From contig NC_072472.1 in the NCBI RefSeq assembly GCF_027596085.1, forward strand, positions 8,351,451-8,415,450: DNA of 64,000 nucleotides. The letters are read 5' to 3'. Source of the stretch: Anoplopoma fimbria. Taxonomy: Eukaryota; Chordata; Actinopteri; Perciformes; Anoplopomatidae. Shown here one piece after another: positions 49,824 through 62,675 of the stretch. The translations under genes and the position numbers were made by a program. Under the pieces are notes generated by a model. The model had not been told where the DNA came from. It was given only the letters and a program-made list of their open reading frames with translations, and searched no databases. Position 1 is the stretch's first letter, and every line of letters begins with the position of its first letter.

Positions 49824-52800
49824 ATGGAAGTAGCCGCACTGTTCGCCTTAACGCTTTTACTGGGTGCACTGGTTATACTGGTTGCATTAGCTGTTGGCAG
49901 ACGGAAAGAAGAAATAAGAGAAGAAATAGAGCAGGCGGCGGAATTTGCCGGTAAGAGCCATTTGTTTGTTGGCTAACGTAACTCTAGCCGAGGCGGTGAG
50001 TCACCAACTCGGACTCTCACTCTCTTTCTGTGGGTCTTTGACACCTTGACACACGCATGCACACGTTCATTCATTCATTCATAAAGAGTGTGAACACCAG
50101 GTGTTGTTATGTCACCTGCCTGTTCACCCCAACACGCGTACTTACGAAGAAAGAAACTAAAGGAACTTTAAGCGACTGTCGCCTGTCGTTGGCCAATCAG
50201 CGAAGGGTACACTGACGGACCAATGGGATGGCTGCTTTACACTGACGGACCAATGGGATGGCTGCTTTACACTGACGGACCAATGGGATGTCTGCTTTCT
50301 GTCTAGTCTCTGACTATCTATTAGGATGCAGTAAATCAGAATTAAATGATGATTGTAATTGACAGCTCTTGAGCTTCACAACTGACTGGAGGTTGGAGAT
50401 AGTCCTCTTTACAAATAGATGTTGTTTTCTATGATGTTTTTTTTTTTATATATAAAGGAATATCTATCTGTTGTGTACATGGTTAACAAAACGCTGCACA
50501 ATGGTTCAACCAGACAAATGACAGGGTAGAAAGAGACAAAGAGTAGAAGATATCACCAGTTATTGGTAAATTAAACTGTAAGCTTGGCTTATAAATGTGT
50601 GCATATTTAAATAGGAACAGGATCCTGTTTCAGTGTCATGTGCAAAATAATGCACCCCATAACAAGCTGGAATTAAAAGGCAAGGTGTCGCTTTAGGAAA
50701 GCTAATCTTCAGACTTGACTATAGAAACAGAAGGTTAGTCCAGCGTTAGCATTATTGGAATCAGTGACTATCAGATGCACATGCTTCCAACATCAATATA
50801 CACTGTTTACACGCAAGTCAAACTGCTTCTGTCACATCAGTTTATTTAGAATTTGCAAAAGTGCACAAGGGATTTTTACAGAAGTGTGCAGCAAAACTAT
50901 TTGAAATGTGAGTGTCTGATAACATCATTATTACTCGTTCAGAGGTTTGTTGTCTGTTACCTGATGCTACAAGATCCAAAATCAATGTCATCGCTATGTC
51001 CATTACCTACTTTGTGTTTTCCTGTGTATTCAAATGTTTTTGTTAATCCCTTCCTGTTTTTTTCAGCTGTAGGCAGCGTTGCCAAGGTCCCCGCATCCAA
51101 GAAACCAAAGCAGGAGAAGCTGCGCAGCCGTAAGGATAAAGCTTCACAGCACACTTTTAGTCATCCGCTGTTGGCAGCCTCGCTGAAGGTAAACAGAAGC
51201 ACGCAATGACGCTGTAAAAAAACACACACACAATGTTAGAGCCTCTGAGTATAACGAGGATTGTTGGTCAGGGACATGTCTCATTTGTGAACATTATATT
51301 ATTATACTTTATATAATAATTATACTATTAGTTACCCCCCTTGTATGTAGATGGGTTGGACAAAATATTAGAGACATCCCTCAATACAACAGTACAACAG
51401 AGTACAGATTTCAAAATGACCAATATGTTGAATCCACACCTCCTGTAAAACATTTTGATCAAAACAACCTTAGCAACAGTATAACCTTAATAAAGTTAGA
51501 GATGCCCAGATTGCAATTTTCTTGACCGATTCCAACTTCTTTAAAAGTCTGACCTACTGATTCCCATTTCTGTCGATTCCGATCTTTCTTTCTTAGTATA
51601 ACTACACTCTCCAACTGTGATTTGACCCTAAACACAAACATTGTAGTCAGTTGCAATTCAAGTTACACGACCTTCTCTCACTCAATCAAATCTAAAAATA
51701 AAAATGCATCATGTTGCTGGACAAATCAAATCAAATAACTGAAAATGAATTTCAGTATATTCCTCTTTATCTAACATGCTTTACTTTCCAATTAGTGAGC
51801 TTTTTGTCTTCTTATCTCACCCTGTAGAACTTCCAAAGTCCACACCGACGTCATGCTGTGTGTGTGTGGCTGTATTGTGTGCCGCAGCTGCTGTGTGTAA
51901 AACAATCATGCAGCACATATTTGTAAATTTGACATCCCTAATAAAAATAGATTTTTTAAGTTGTTTTTCCGAATGCCTGAATTTTATTTAGATGGACCTA
52001 ATAAACATTTCAGCTGGAACAAATGTTGTCTCCCTTCAGGCTCCTTCTTTAAAGCACGTGTGTATTTGTATTTGTGTATTTTTCAGAGCCACAGTGCCAA
52101 CGTGACATGCCTGGACTTCAGTAGTAACGGGAAGTACCTGGCGTCATGCGCTGACGACCGCACCGTCCGCATCTGGAGCACCAAAGACTTCCTGGAGCGG
52201 GAACACAAGTGCCTGAGGGCCAATGTGGACCTGGATTACGCCACACTGGTCCGCTTCAGCCCGGACTCCAGGTCTCCCCCTCTCTCTTACCGTACTTGTG
52301 CAGACCCTCATTGATATAAAGCATTCCCTATCTACCTTCAAACTTACCTTAATCATCAGAGCCACAAGCCTTAATCAATGTCAGCTGTTTTGATTTGTTT
52401 AGATACAGACGCACGATATTCCCACCACCTCCTTCACTGACTCTCACCTTATTTCACTGCAGAGCGTTTATCACTTGGTTGGGCAATGGAGATACCATCC
52501 GAATCTTCAAAATGATGAAAAAGGAGGATGGTACTTTTACCTTCAAAGCTGCCTCTGAGGACTTCCCACAGAAACACAAGGCCACCATCCTCAACATTGG
52601 CATTGCAGAAACGGGTAAAAACAAAATGCCTTGAAGGGATAGATCCTATTTTTTTATTTTTTTTACCATAGTCAGTATATTATCTACAGTAGATTGGGGT
52701 TTGCATACTCCAAGTTTGGAAAAACGAACAGTATCAGCAAGGAAGGAAAGGATTGTTCTGATGTGGACTAGCGGGCAGCAAAACAGCACCTTAAAAGCAT

Positions 52801-54657
52801 CAATGCTGTGTACGCTGTTCTTTAAAATATTTTCACCGCTTAACCCTGCTATAAGTCCTTTCCAACAGGGATCTGTTGGAACTTCAAATCCACCACAACC
52901 CATTGACAGAAACTGCAATTTACTTTGCAGAATATTGGAATTTCTGGTCTACTGCTGCCTCAATTGGAGGGTTTGGTTTTGTAATTGTGTGACTTTGGTT
53001 AGTTCGGACACTGAAATCTAAACGCACAACAGTATAATTAATTATACTAATACTATTATTCATACTAGTGGCACCAAGAATTTTCTACTATGTGACAGTT
53101 GGCAACAAGAGTAACACAAAGTCTCTGACTGAGATCCTGCCTGCCAAAGTCTCATGGTGACTATAGATTCACTAGTGCAGAATTTCAGCGAAAAAAAATT
53201 ATCTTTAAAAATAAGTGTGATGAAAAATGTCTTCAATATCCTTAGAATTTTATTTGTAGTTTGTAAACATTTAAAAATACGTGTAATGCCAAGATGACCT
53301 GATTCTGTGTTTCCTCTCTGCAGGCAAGTTCATAATGAGCGCCTCCACAGACACCACCATACACATCTGGGACCTGAAAGGAGACATACTGGCCTCCATC
53401 AACACAAACCAGATAACAAATTCTTATGCTACCGTCTCCCCATGTGGCAGGTCAGTCACACACTTGACACTTTCAAACAGTGAGAGCGATGAAACACGTT
53501 ATGTGATGCAGTTTACTATGTTGAGCAGCCTCTTCACTTGTTAAAATGGCAATTTTTGATAATGATAATGAAATCCTGTGTGACTTATGTGGAGTTGTGA
53601 TTGTGTGTGCGTCTCTGTGCTCTCAGGTTCGTAGCGTCATGCGGCTTCACTCCTGACGTGAAGGTGTGGGAGGTTTGCTTCGGGAAGGGAGGAGAGTTCA
53701 AAGAGGTGGCGCGAGCTTTTGACCTGAAGGGCCACTCTGCAGGAGTTCACGCGTTAGCATTCTCCAATGACTCCCGCAGGTAATGAAGGCTTTTCTAATT
53801 ACAATTAAAAGCCATAGAGATGACTCACACTGTTATGACCTCAAAAGGAAGAGTTCAGCATATTGGGAGGAACATTTATTTGCTTTCTTACAAGTTAGAC
53901 CTACATGTGTGTACACTAAATATGACATTAGAGCCTGCTGACGAATAACTTGGCTTTCTATATATTAGAATGGGAATGTGGAAACAGCTAGCCTGGTTCT
54001 GTCCAAAGCTTCTACTAGTAGCACATTTTAAACTTTATAATTAATGTTTTTACTCTTTGTTTTTTGTATGGATTAAATAAACAATATATAACATGTTAAT
54101 AATTAATTTTCTTTAGTGTTGCTAGTAGGCTGATTGCAAATAGATCAAAGAATCTATCCACGACATCTCTTGCTTATTCTTTCCCTTTATCTATCAGAAT
54201 GGTGACTGTCTCCAAAGACGGCACGTGGAAGCTGTGGGACACAGATGTGGAGTACAAAAAGCAGCAGGACCCCTACCTCCTGAAGACAGTCCCCTGTGCG
54301 TCATCAGAAGGTAGCCTGGTGGCCTTGTCCCCAGACGGACGGGTGGTGGCCATCAGTGACGGCTGTAACGTGGCCATGTACAGCGCCGCCACCGGCCAGC
54401 TGGAGGAGGAACTGCACGGCGTCCACAGCGAAGAGATCAACGACCTTAGATTTGACGTTAACGGGCGCTTCTTGGCATGCAGCGGCGACAAGGCCATCCG
54501 AGTGTTTCACAACGCCCCGGGCTACCGGGCAGCCATCAGGGACATGAAGGACATGCTGAAGAAGGCCCAGAACGAGGCCATGAAGCAGAGACTGCAGCAG
54601 CAGATCAGTGAAGCTCAGAGAACCCTGGACACTGTGCTGGCTGCTCCAGTCGACTAA
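49824..54657 (+). CDS. tbl2: transducin beta-like protein 2
   Basis: ER-anchored WD40 protein; in mammals it associates with PERK in the unfolded protein response. Exons: 49824-49950, 51067-51188, 52087-52271, 52463-52614, 53324-53450, 53627-53779, 54198-54657; 1326 nt, 441 residues (human about 447). Residues 1-26 form a hydrophobic anchor (FALTLLLGALVILVALAV) followed by RRKEE, fitting a membrane anchor with the bulk in the cytosol. WD40 repeats begin near residue 75 (SHSANVTCLDFSSNGKYLAS, CADDRTVRIWSTKDF). HIWDLKG, RFVASCGFTPDVKVWEV, WKLWDTDVEYKKQQDPYLLK and GDKAIRVFHNAPGYR follow. The C-terminal helix QRLQQQISEAQRTLD is charged and probably coiled. The WD blocks are strongly TBL2-like; splice joins are by eye. 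Confidence 0.96.
50209..50298. repeat. three 30-bp direct repeats, each with CCAAT
   Basis: Unit ACACTGACGGACCAATGGGA followed by TGGCTGCTTT, three times without spacing. The last copy differs by one base (TGTCTG). A further CCAAT lies just before, at 50193-50197. In tbl2 intron 1, about 260 bp past exon 1. Confidence 0.97.
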
Positions 54658-54789
54658 AGGAGACCCAAGAAAACTACTCTCTGATCTTGACCGTGTCAGA
54701 CTCTGACTGCTAATCTTTTTTGAAGCCTCAACTCACCCTCTGCCACTAAGTGATCTGGCCTGGGGATAATGGAATTTGCATGCTGTTTT

Positions 54790-54795
54790 AATAAA
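54790..54795 (+). other. tbl2 polyadenylation signal
   Basis: AATAAA 133 bp past the stop codon, a short and typical 3' UTR for this gene. Confidence 0.65.
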
Positions 54796-56189
54796 GAAGA
54801 TCTTTTTATGGAAAAATAAAAATGTCGTTCAGGTCTTTTTGTCCTGTTTCATTTTCAATATGAGTGTTCTCTGTTGTGTCTGTTTTTTATATGTCTTCTG
54901 CAACTTTAAAGTCTGACTACTCTCAAATGTTGTTTTTGCCTATTTGTTCATTTACTTTGACGTTTGAGCTTCACTGTGCAGAATGATGCTTGTGCAAAGT
55001 TTGACACTAAAAAGCTGTTTTCACTTTAATTTGCTGAAGTTTCTCTGCTCAACTCAATCATTACATCAAATACATACATTTTATTTTTAACATTCATTTT
55101 TCCAAGATATTCCCTTTTGAGATTTAAAATCTCTTTGACAATGGAGTCCACATACAAGCACAAACAGACTTAAGAACAACATGAGAAATTTCGAATAAAA
55201 TAAATAAGCAACAGTCTTTAAACAAAAAGCAAATTGAATCAGGAAACTTTCAGAAAAGGGCTCGTTATTAGTTTATTCATGTACGTTTTAAATGATTTGA
55301 GCATCACAAATCTAATTTCATTCAACTGAATCTATGATCTCTAATAACCTCGGCAAATAAAAACCAAACTGAGAAAACTAGAGGTGACGAATTGTGTTTT
55401 TTATCATTTGGGTTAACTGACCATTTAAATAAAAATAAAAAAACATAGACCAGTTCTGCCACCTAGAGCCTGTAATTCTCTTACAAAAGAAGAGAAGAAG
55501 ACTTCGCCAAGAAACTTGTACACTTGAGGTAGAATAGCTGATGAGCGTATATAACTTCATTGTCTGTTGGAAAATAACAGCATTCACAACTGAAAAAACT
55601 ATTAACGACTTCAGACTTCTTTTAAAACATGTGCGCCCTTTAGGGTTCAAGTTGAACATGTATAAATATATATTTAATTATTTAAAATAAAACGGAACAG
55701 AATTATAATAAAGTAGCACTAAAGAAAGACTAAAGTACAACTTTGGCATAATTTACTTATGAGTTTAATATTTTGATTTCTCATACTTTCTACTTCAACT
55801 GCACCTTCAGAGGAAACTTTTCTATTTTTTAGTCCACTTAAGTTGCATTTTACATAAAACAACATATAATATGTTTATAGGATATGATGCAGTATTATAC
55901 TGCTAATAGAGCCAGGAGTACACAAATGATCTTACTTTGTAATGAAAACACATGATATTCTATTAGACACAGTTAAAGGAGCCTTTTGCTTTTGATGCTT
56001 TATACAATTTGCTGATAATAGTTTGTACTGTACTTTTATTTTAAATTTAAATACTTTTTCTTGTAATGTCTTTCAGATAGTGGTATTTCTACTTGTACTT
56101 TATTATTATGTATTATTATTATTTATTATTATGAATAATAATTGTATTATGTTCATTATTATTATTAATTAAATATTATCATCGTATTT

Positions 56190-56477
56190 GTTTGTATTAT
56201 TGTTATTAATAATATCAATTTATTATTAAAGTATAATATAATTATTAAAGTATACTTATAACTATTAAAGTATAATTATTATAATTATTAAAGTATAATT
56301 AGTATAACTATTAATGTATAATTATTATAATAATTAAAGTATACTTATTATAACTATTAAAGTATAATTATTATAATTATTAAAGTATAATTATTATAAC
56401 TATTAATGTTTAATTATTATAATTATTAAAGTATAATTAGTATACATATTAAAGTATAATTATTATAATTATTAAAG

Positions 56478-56480
<3 letters not shown>
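56190..56480. repeat. AT-rich tandem array, unit about 22 bp
   Basis: Repeats of TATTAAAGTATAATTATTAT with small changes, nearly self-complementary inside the unit (ATAATTATTATAATTAT). It ends about 240 bp before the mybbp1a ATG and runs into the TTA microsatellite. Confidence 0.8.

Positions 56481-56553
<73 letters not shown>
56481..56553. repeat. TTA microsatellite
   Basis: About 24 TTA/ATT units. A related run of about 15 units is at 57167-57212 in mybbp1a intron 1. Confidence 0.95.
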
Positions 56554-56718
56554 CATATTGTCCCAGTTTTTTTGTAACATTTCAGTTTTTCTGTTTTGCA
56601 TGGCTCAATAAAGTTTTTAAGGGGAGTGAAAAAATGGACTGACCCGGAAGCAGTCGCCACGCTGTGAGACACACGTGTTTTCCTGCTGCAGCAGCATGCA
56701 CAGCGGTGGTGTGAGGAG

Positions 56719-57171
56719 ATGTCTGTAGAGATGGTGGAGCTCTCCGTTAAAACACCGGAGCCGGTCCGACCGGCCGGAATCCTGCAACAGAACCGCGTCT
56801 TCCTCGACTTCTTCTGGGACTTGGCCAAACCAGATCAAGACGTCCGGCTCAAGGCGGTGGAGAACCTCATTCAGTACCTGAAAACCAACAACAAGGTGAG
56901 ACAGATCACTGCCACTGAGTATCTGTACGTGAACGCAGCGTGGTGCTCCTCTGGAGTTAGGACAGTAACAGTAGTAGTTAGTAGTACTTACAGGTATAAT
57001 GACAGCAGTGGTAATACTCTCCTAAAAGTAGTTATACCTGCATTCAGACTCTTACTAGGTAAAAGCATAAAAGTACTAGTATCACCATATACTCAAAGTA
57101 CCAGAAGTAAAAGTAGCTTTACTCATTATGCAGAATGGCTCATTCCTGAATTATATATTTAATATAATTGG

Positions 57172-57216
<45 letters not shown>

Positions 57217-60200
57217 TACTTAACATACTGTTGTAGTTGTTTAATGTGTAATAAGATGTTATAATGTCTTAGTTAATTCATATTTTGTATTATTAATATG
57301 ATTCTGGGAACCAACTCATGTAATCAAGTAAATGTAGTGAAGTTAAAAGTACAATATTTGTCTCTGAGAGGTGGTGGAGTAGAAATTTGTAAAAGTACAA
57401 GTATTTCATAATTGTACTTAAGTATAGTACTTGAGTAAATGTATTTGGTTACATTCCACCACAATACTATGACAGTATATATATATATACTATAACGAGT
57501 TGTATCCCTTACAAATACACGTCAGAGTATTTAATGTTGTAGTTTTTCCAATTTTAGATGATACTATAGGGTAGATTAGTAGTACAGTACTACTTCATAT
57601 CATATAAACATGTCATGTTAATTTATGTAAAAGTAAAATGTAACTGTAGTGGAGCACCATGTAAGTTATTACAGTTATTATAAAGTAGCAGAAAATAGAA
57701 ATATTCAAGTAAAGTACACAGATGTCAAAACTCTACTTCAGTACAGTACTTCAGTAAATGTACTTAGTGACATTCCACATCTGCTGGTTACTACAGCTGT
57801 AAAAGGGAAATAAAATATTTCCCTGTGAAATGTAATTAAAAATGAGCATTACATGGAAATACTCCTGTACAATATGTTGTTTTATAACATAAACTGTAAG
57901 TAATTCTGTAAACTATCTGAACCCTGTTATGAAACTAAAATGTATGCAGTGATATAATAGGTGTGCCCAAAATAAAAGAAGGTTTTACTTCATGCATCAT
58001 GGCGTGTTGTTATATGTGCGCTGCAGGCAGATGAGTTGGAATACACCTTTAAGAGGCTGGTGGATGGACTGGCTCACACGCGAGAGGCTGCGAGACCTGG
58101 ATTCAGCCTGGCTCTGGGACAGGTGAGTGGAGACGACTACCGAAACCAGTTTAACTGACTGGTATTTGTATCTGAAATGTATTTGTGACAAAATAATCTC
58201 AACTCAAAGCTCCACTTAGTGGCTTTTTCGGCGCTTTCACCCACATCTCCTGAGTCTTTACCTTAACTGGAGTTTTTTTTTTCTTCAGGTCTTAAGTGCA
58301 TTTGAAGACGTCCCTTTGCAGAGTATACTCGACAAAATCAAAGAAAAGCACAATTTGCAGACAGTGAAAAAGGTGAGTGTTTTAATGTTTTATCTGTCGG
58401 CTTCAAAAGCTTCATGAATGGGCTCCTTATGTCGAGGTCCTCTCTTTGTTTTTTCAGAAACTTTTCAGAAATGCTACGTTTGGAAACTTGTTTGGCGTCC
58501 TCGCCCTTCATCAGTCAGGCCGCATCTCTAAAGTAAGTAGTCTACATGTGTTGTGGAACAATTAATCTTGAGCTGCAGACTCTAATGTGTGTGGAGGTTG
58601 TTGTGGTCTTTAAAGCTCTTGTCTTGTGTTTTATGAAGGAGCCGCAGGTGGTGCTGGGATGTGTGCAGCTCCTGCAGAGCCTCAGCGAACACAGACAACA
58701 CCTGAGGGATCTGCCCACTAAGACCATGACGGACATCCTCAACGAGGTGACAACTGCTGCTCAGTCACACCTTTAATGATGCAGGGTTTTGATTTATTTT
58801 TTTACTTAGTCACTACAAAGAACTTTTACCTGGGTTACGAAACTGTATAAACTAAATATATATGTCCTGTCCGTCAGATCCCAGAGGAGGTTTTTGAGGA
58901 GGTCCTGCTCAGCGCCCTGCAAACTGACCTGGCATCAGCCTTCAGGACTCCGGAGCAGCTGCAGCTGCTGCTGGTAGCACTGCAGCGCTTTCCACAAACA
59001 CTCAAACCCAAGAAACTCAAGAAGCTGCTGGGCTCCTCCACCATCATCAACGTCGACAACATCCCCAAGTAAGAACACTGTGATTGTACACCCAGATACG
59101 TCAGAAAACCAAAGACTCTAGTGTCTGGGCTCACATATTTATTTTGAGGCGCACACAGTTTAAAGGGTGTGTCAAAATCAATAAATATTCACTATATTTA
59201 GCAAGTCACACATGTGCTGAATTAATCTGGTTTACTACAGCAGTGTGAATCTAAATTAAACAGATTGTGTTCTGAATGAATTAAGTTTAAGTAATAATTA
59301 CATAAAGATGCTGAGTTGTAAAAAGTCTGAATTCATGCTTTGTCAGGTCTGTCTGCAAGACTACAAGCAAACATTGTGAAAATGCTTGTGTTCTCAAAAG
59401 AGTTCACATCCATCGGGGCTATGCTATGCTAACATTTATAGCTGCTCCATTAACAGAATAACATAATCGAGGCATAAATATGGTAGTTATGTTCTTTTTT
59501 TATATAAATACATTTATAAACATAAATTGTCTTCCGGTGTCTATACTGCGATTTTAAATAGTTGAAGTCAAAACATTTAAATATGCATGTTTATTGGGGT
59601 CATTAACGTCTTTCCATTGACTTTTTATGTAATCGCGCCATATTAAAACATTTGCTTTGCGTTGGGCTGAATATACCATAACACATCCACTCGTTTGATC
59701 ATTTTGTGTTCCAACGTTAATCAAAATGGATGCATTGGTTTCCTGCACTACACCTGCTGTGTGTAAAAATCTAAGCAACATGTGATGTTGTCTGGCAGGT
59801 TGACAGAGGTGTTGAAGATGGCGGCCCGCTCTGTGAAGAAGGATTGCGTCCTCCCAGCGGTGGTCCTGGACCTCCTGAAGCTCTCCCTGAAGGAAGACAG
59901 CTTCCAGCTCTTCTGGAATAACGCCATCATCAACGGCATGTTAAAGGAGCAGCCGGGGCCAGCTCAGTGAGTGAAACACCAGAATGGGAAATGTCTTAAT
60001 GTTATATGTCTAATTGTCCGGTTCTAGGCCAATTTCAGAAATACTTTCTCCTAACATGTACCTTGTTGTTGTCCTGTTTGTCCAGTTTCCTGAGCTTCCG
60101 TCTGCTGGGCAGCGCCCTGCCTCTCCTGTCGTTAGCCCAGCTGAAGGAGGTGTTGTCTGGAGAGGTGATGGTGCACTACGGGGAGCATGTGGTGTCTGCT

Positions 60201-62642
60201 CAGGTCAGTGGGCTCGTCTGGTTATGAAAAACACTGTGCAAAGCCGCTGTCAGTTTTTACCCTAGCTGTCCAATCACAATGGAGGAAGGGCGGGAAGACG
60301 AAACCGTCATACGACAAATTCATGTAGGCTACAAGAGCTGAACAAAAACAACAATGGAGGAAAAATGCCATCCCTTCATCCATATTTTTTACTTCTGTTG
60401 ATATTCAGTATCATAGCAACCAGAGGACACCAAAGCGCCCCAGCTAAAAAAACTGCTGCGCCCCATTGCTCTTCTGTGTTCTGCATTACACAATAAAAAA
60501 GTATTTAAATAGTTCTATAGTTTTAATGTTGTCCTTTTTAAAAGGCAATACTATACCTAATAATAACTCTTATTAATATAGCACTAAAATCAGGATAAAT
60601 TGAAAAAACCATTATAAAAAAAGAATTGTCACTTGTATATCATCACCGCAGTGGAATATTAGTATGAACCCATTATATATGTTGAAAAGAGAAACTTAGA
60701 GCAGCAAGTGGTGAATATGACACAAATTCATCCATAAAGTATTAACTGATGAATAATATAAATCTTCTCCATCATGTTTCTCTCCCAGAAACCGGACCGC
60801 TTCAAGCTGGCTCCGGAGATGGACACCTACGTGTCGGACTTCCTGGAGGGCTGTCAGGACGCCGACAAACAGCTGGCGGTGATGGTGGGCTTCTCCTCGC
60901 TGTCCAACCAGGGCTACCCGGTGGTGCCGTCGGTGTGGAGGGTGGTGCAGCACCTCCAGCCTGCAGCTGTGCAGCAGTACGTGGATTGGCTGAAGAACAT
61001 GTTCCTGCAGCCGCAGCTGGACAAGCTGCTGGACTTCAGCACTCGCAAGCAGAAGGACAATAAGGAGGGAAAGGAACAGTGAGTGTATCCAGATGTTGTG
61101 TTGTTTAGCAGCGTGTTTATGTGTGGATGGAAACTGGATGTAACTGTTGATTTTCCTTCCTTCAGGAAGGAGAACTCCATATTCCGCCTGAGGAGGTGGA
61201 TTATTTCTCGGCTCTCCGCGATCATTGACAACCACCAAGTGAAGAAGCAGGAGGATCTCATCATGGGTGTGGCCAGGTGAGAACCTGCCACTAGTGGAGC
61301 AAAGTCAAATTCTCAGTGTTTGATGAAGAGAAGGCCATCAGCTGGTGTTTGTTTCTTTTCCAGATTTGTCTTCTTCCACGCGTTCTTCAGCGCCAAGAAG
61401 GCCTCGCCCAAAATCCAAGAGACGACCGGGACGCTGTCTGTCCCACTGGATGATAAAATCAGAGCAGTGCTTGTCAATTCTTTCTTTGGGTGAGAGATGA
61501 AAGCTTCTCCTCTGTTCTTGGACAGCTGCCTATGTCTGTCTATATCTATATATTTATATATTAGACTTCAAATAAACCACATCTCATGCATAATGACAAA
61601 AATGCTATTTCAACAATAATAAGTCACTGATGGCAGTTTTCTGTCTGAAAATCTGTATTGTTCACATCTTCACTTGCAAACCACAAAAGTAATGAAAATC
61701 TGATGTCATGCATCGAAACCCGTCAGCCAGAGTGGAACCCTGTTTTGTCCAAAGCCCAAAAGTTTTCCCATGTGTCTCGTGGTTTCACTGCTGCATCACT
61801 GACTCTCTGTCTGTCCGCCCTCCTCCAGACTCCTCCTGTCCATGCACCACCTGCCTCTGGCCGAGGACCCGGCCGAAGGCGCGGCAGTCAACCAAAAGCG
61901 CACACTGGGCGTCACGGCCGACGGCACCATGTGGATCTACCACCTGGTTCAGTACGCTGAACTGCTGCTGAGCCAGCCCAAAGTCGCCCCGAGCATCCAG
62001 CCCTTCAGCCCTGAGCAGAAACTGGCCTGGGACAGGTAGGACAACAGGATACAAGACAATACAATGGGATACAGCTTAATTCTTCCAGAATATCAAAGCC
62101 ACCGTCATCATCATCGATGATCATGAATGTAGTCAAACGGGTTTAAGGGATAACTCAGTTTATTACAACTTAGTTCTTATTTTCGTACTTTTGGCCATCA
62201 TTTATTTTATTATAATAACTCTGAACTCATTAAAGTGATTTTTGTTCAGTGATACTAAAGAGAATAAGTGAGAGTGTTTGATAGCTCTGGCTCTACATGT
62301 GTGTTCTTGCAGCATGCTGGAGTCGGTGGCAAACCTGAAGAAGAAAGCGAAGAAAGGCCCGACAGCAGAGAGCGGCGCGTTCCAGCAGCTCTTCCTGTTG
62401 GTCGGCATGCACCTCTTCAAGGTACAGCACACTACCAGAGCCGTGATTCTAGTAGTACTGTTGTTATTGCGAGGTACTGTTGGTAATTTCCGAGGAACAA
62501 AACACGGTTCGCTGACACAAAATCTTTCTCCCTGAAGGCCCCAGAAGAGCTGCTGGACATCATGAAGGACCTGCAGAGCTGTGTGGACAAAGCTCTGGAG
62601 AAGAAGGCAAAGAAGAAGAAGAAACAAGGTGAGGCCTCATGC

Positions 62643-62675
<33 letters not shown>

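Larger units (their letters stand above)
54860..56620. other. tbl2-mybbp1a intergenic region
   Basis: No exon recognised. Bases 55730-56110 are a degraded plus-strand copy of the ACTTTTACT-rich repeat. Bases 56190-56480 are a tandem AT-rich array, and 56481-56553 a TTA microsatellite. Confidence 0.5.

Noticed and set aside
60696..61238. 180-codon minus-strand frame
   Set aside because: Antisense to mybbp1a exons 9 and 10; the His/Leu-rich text has no family match.
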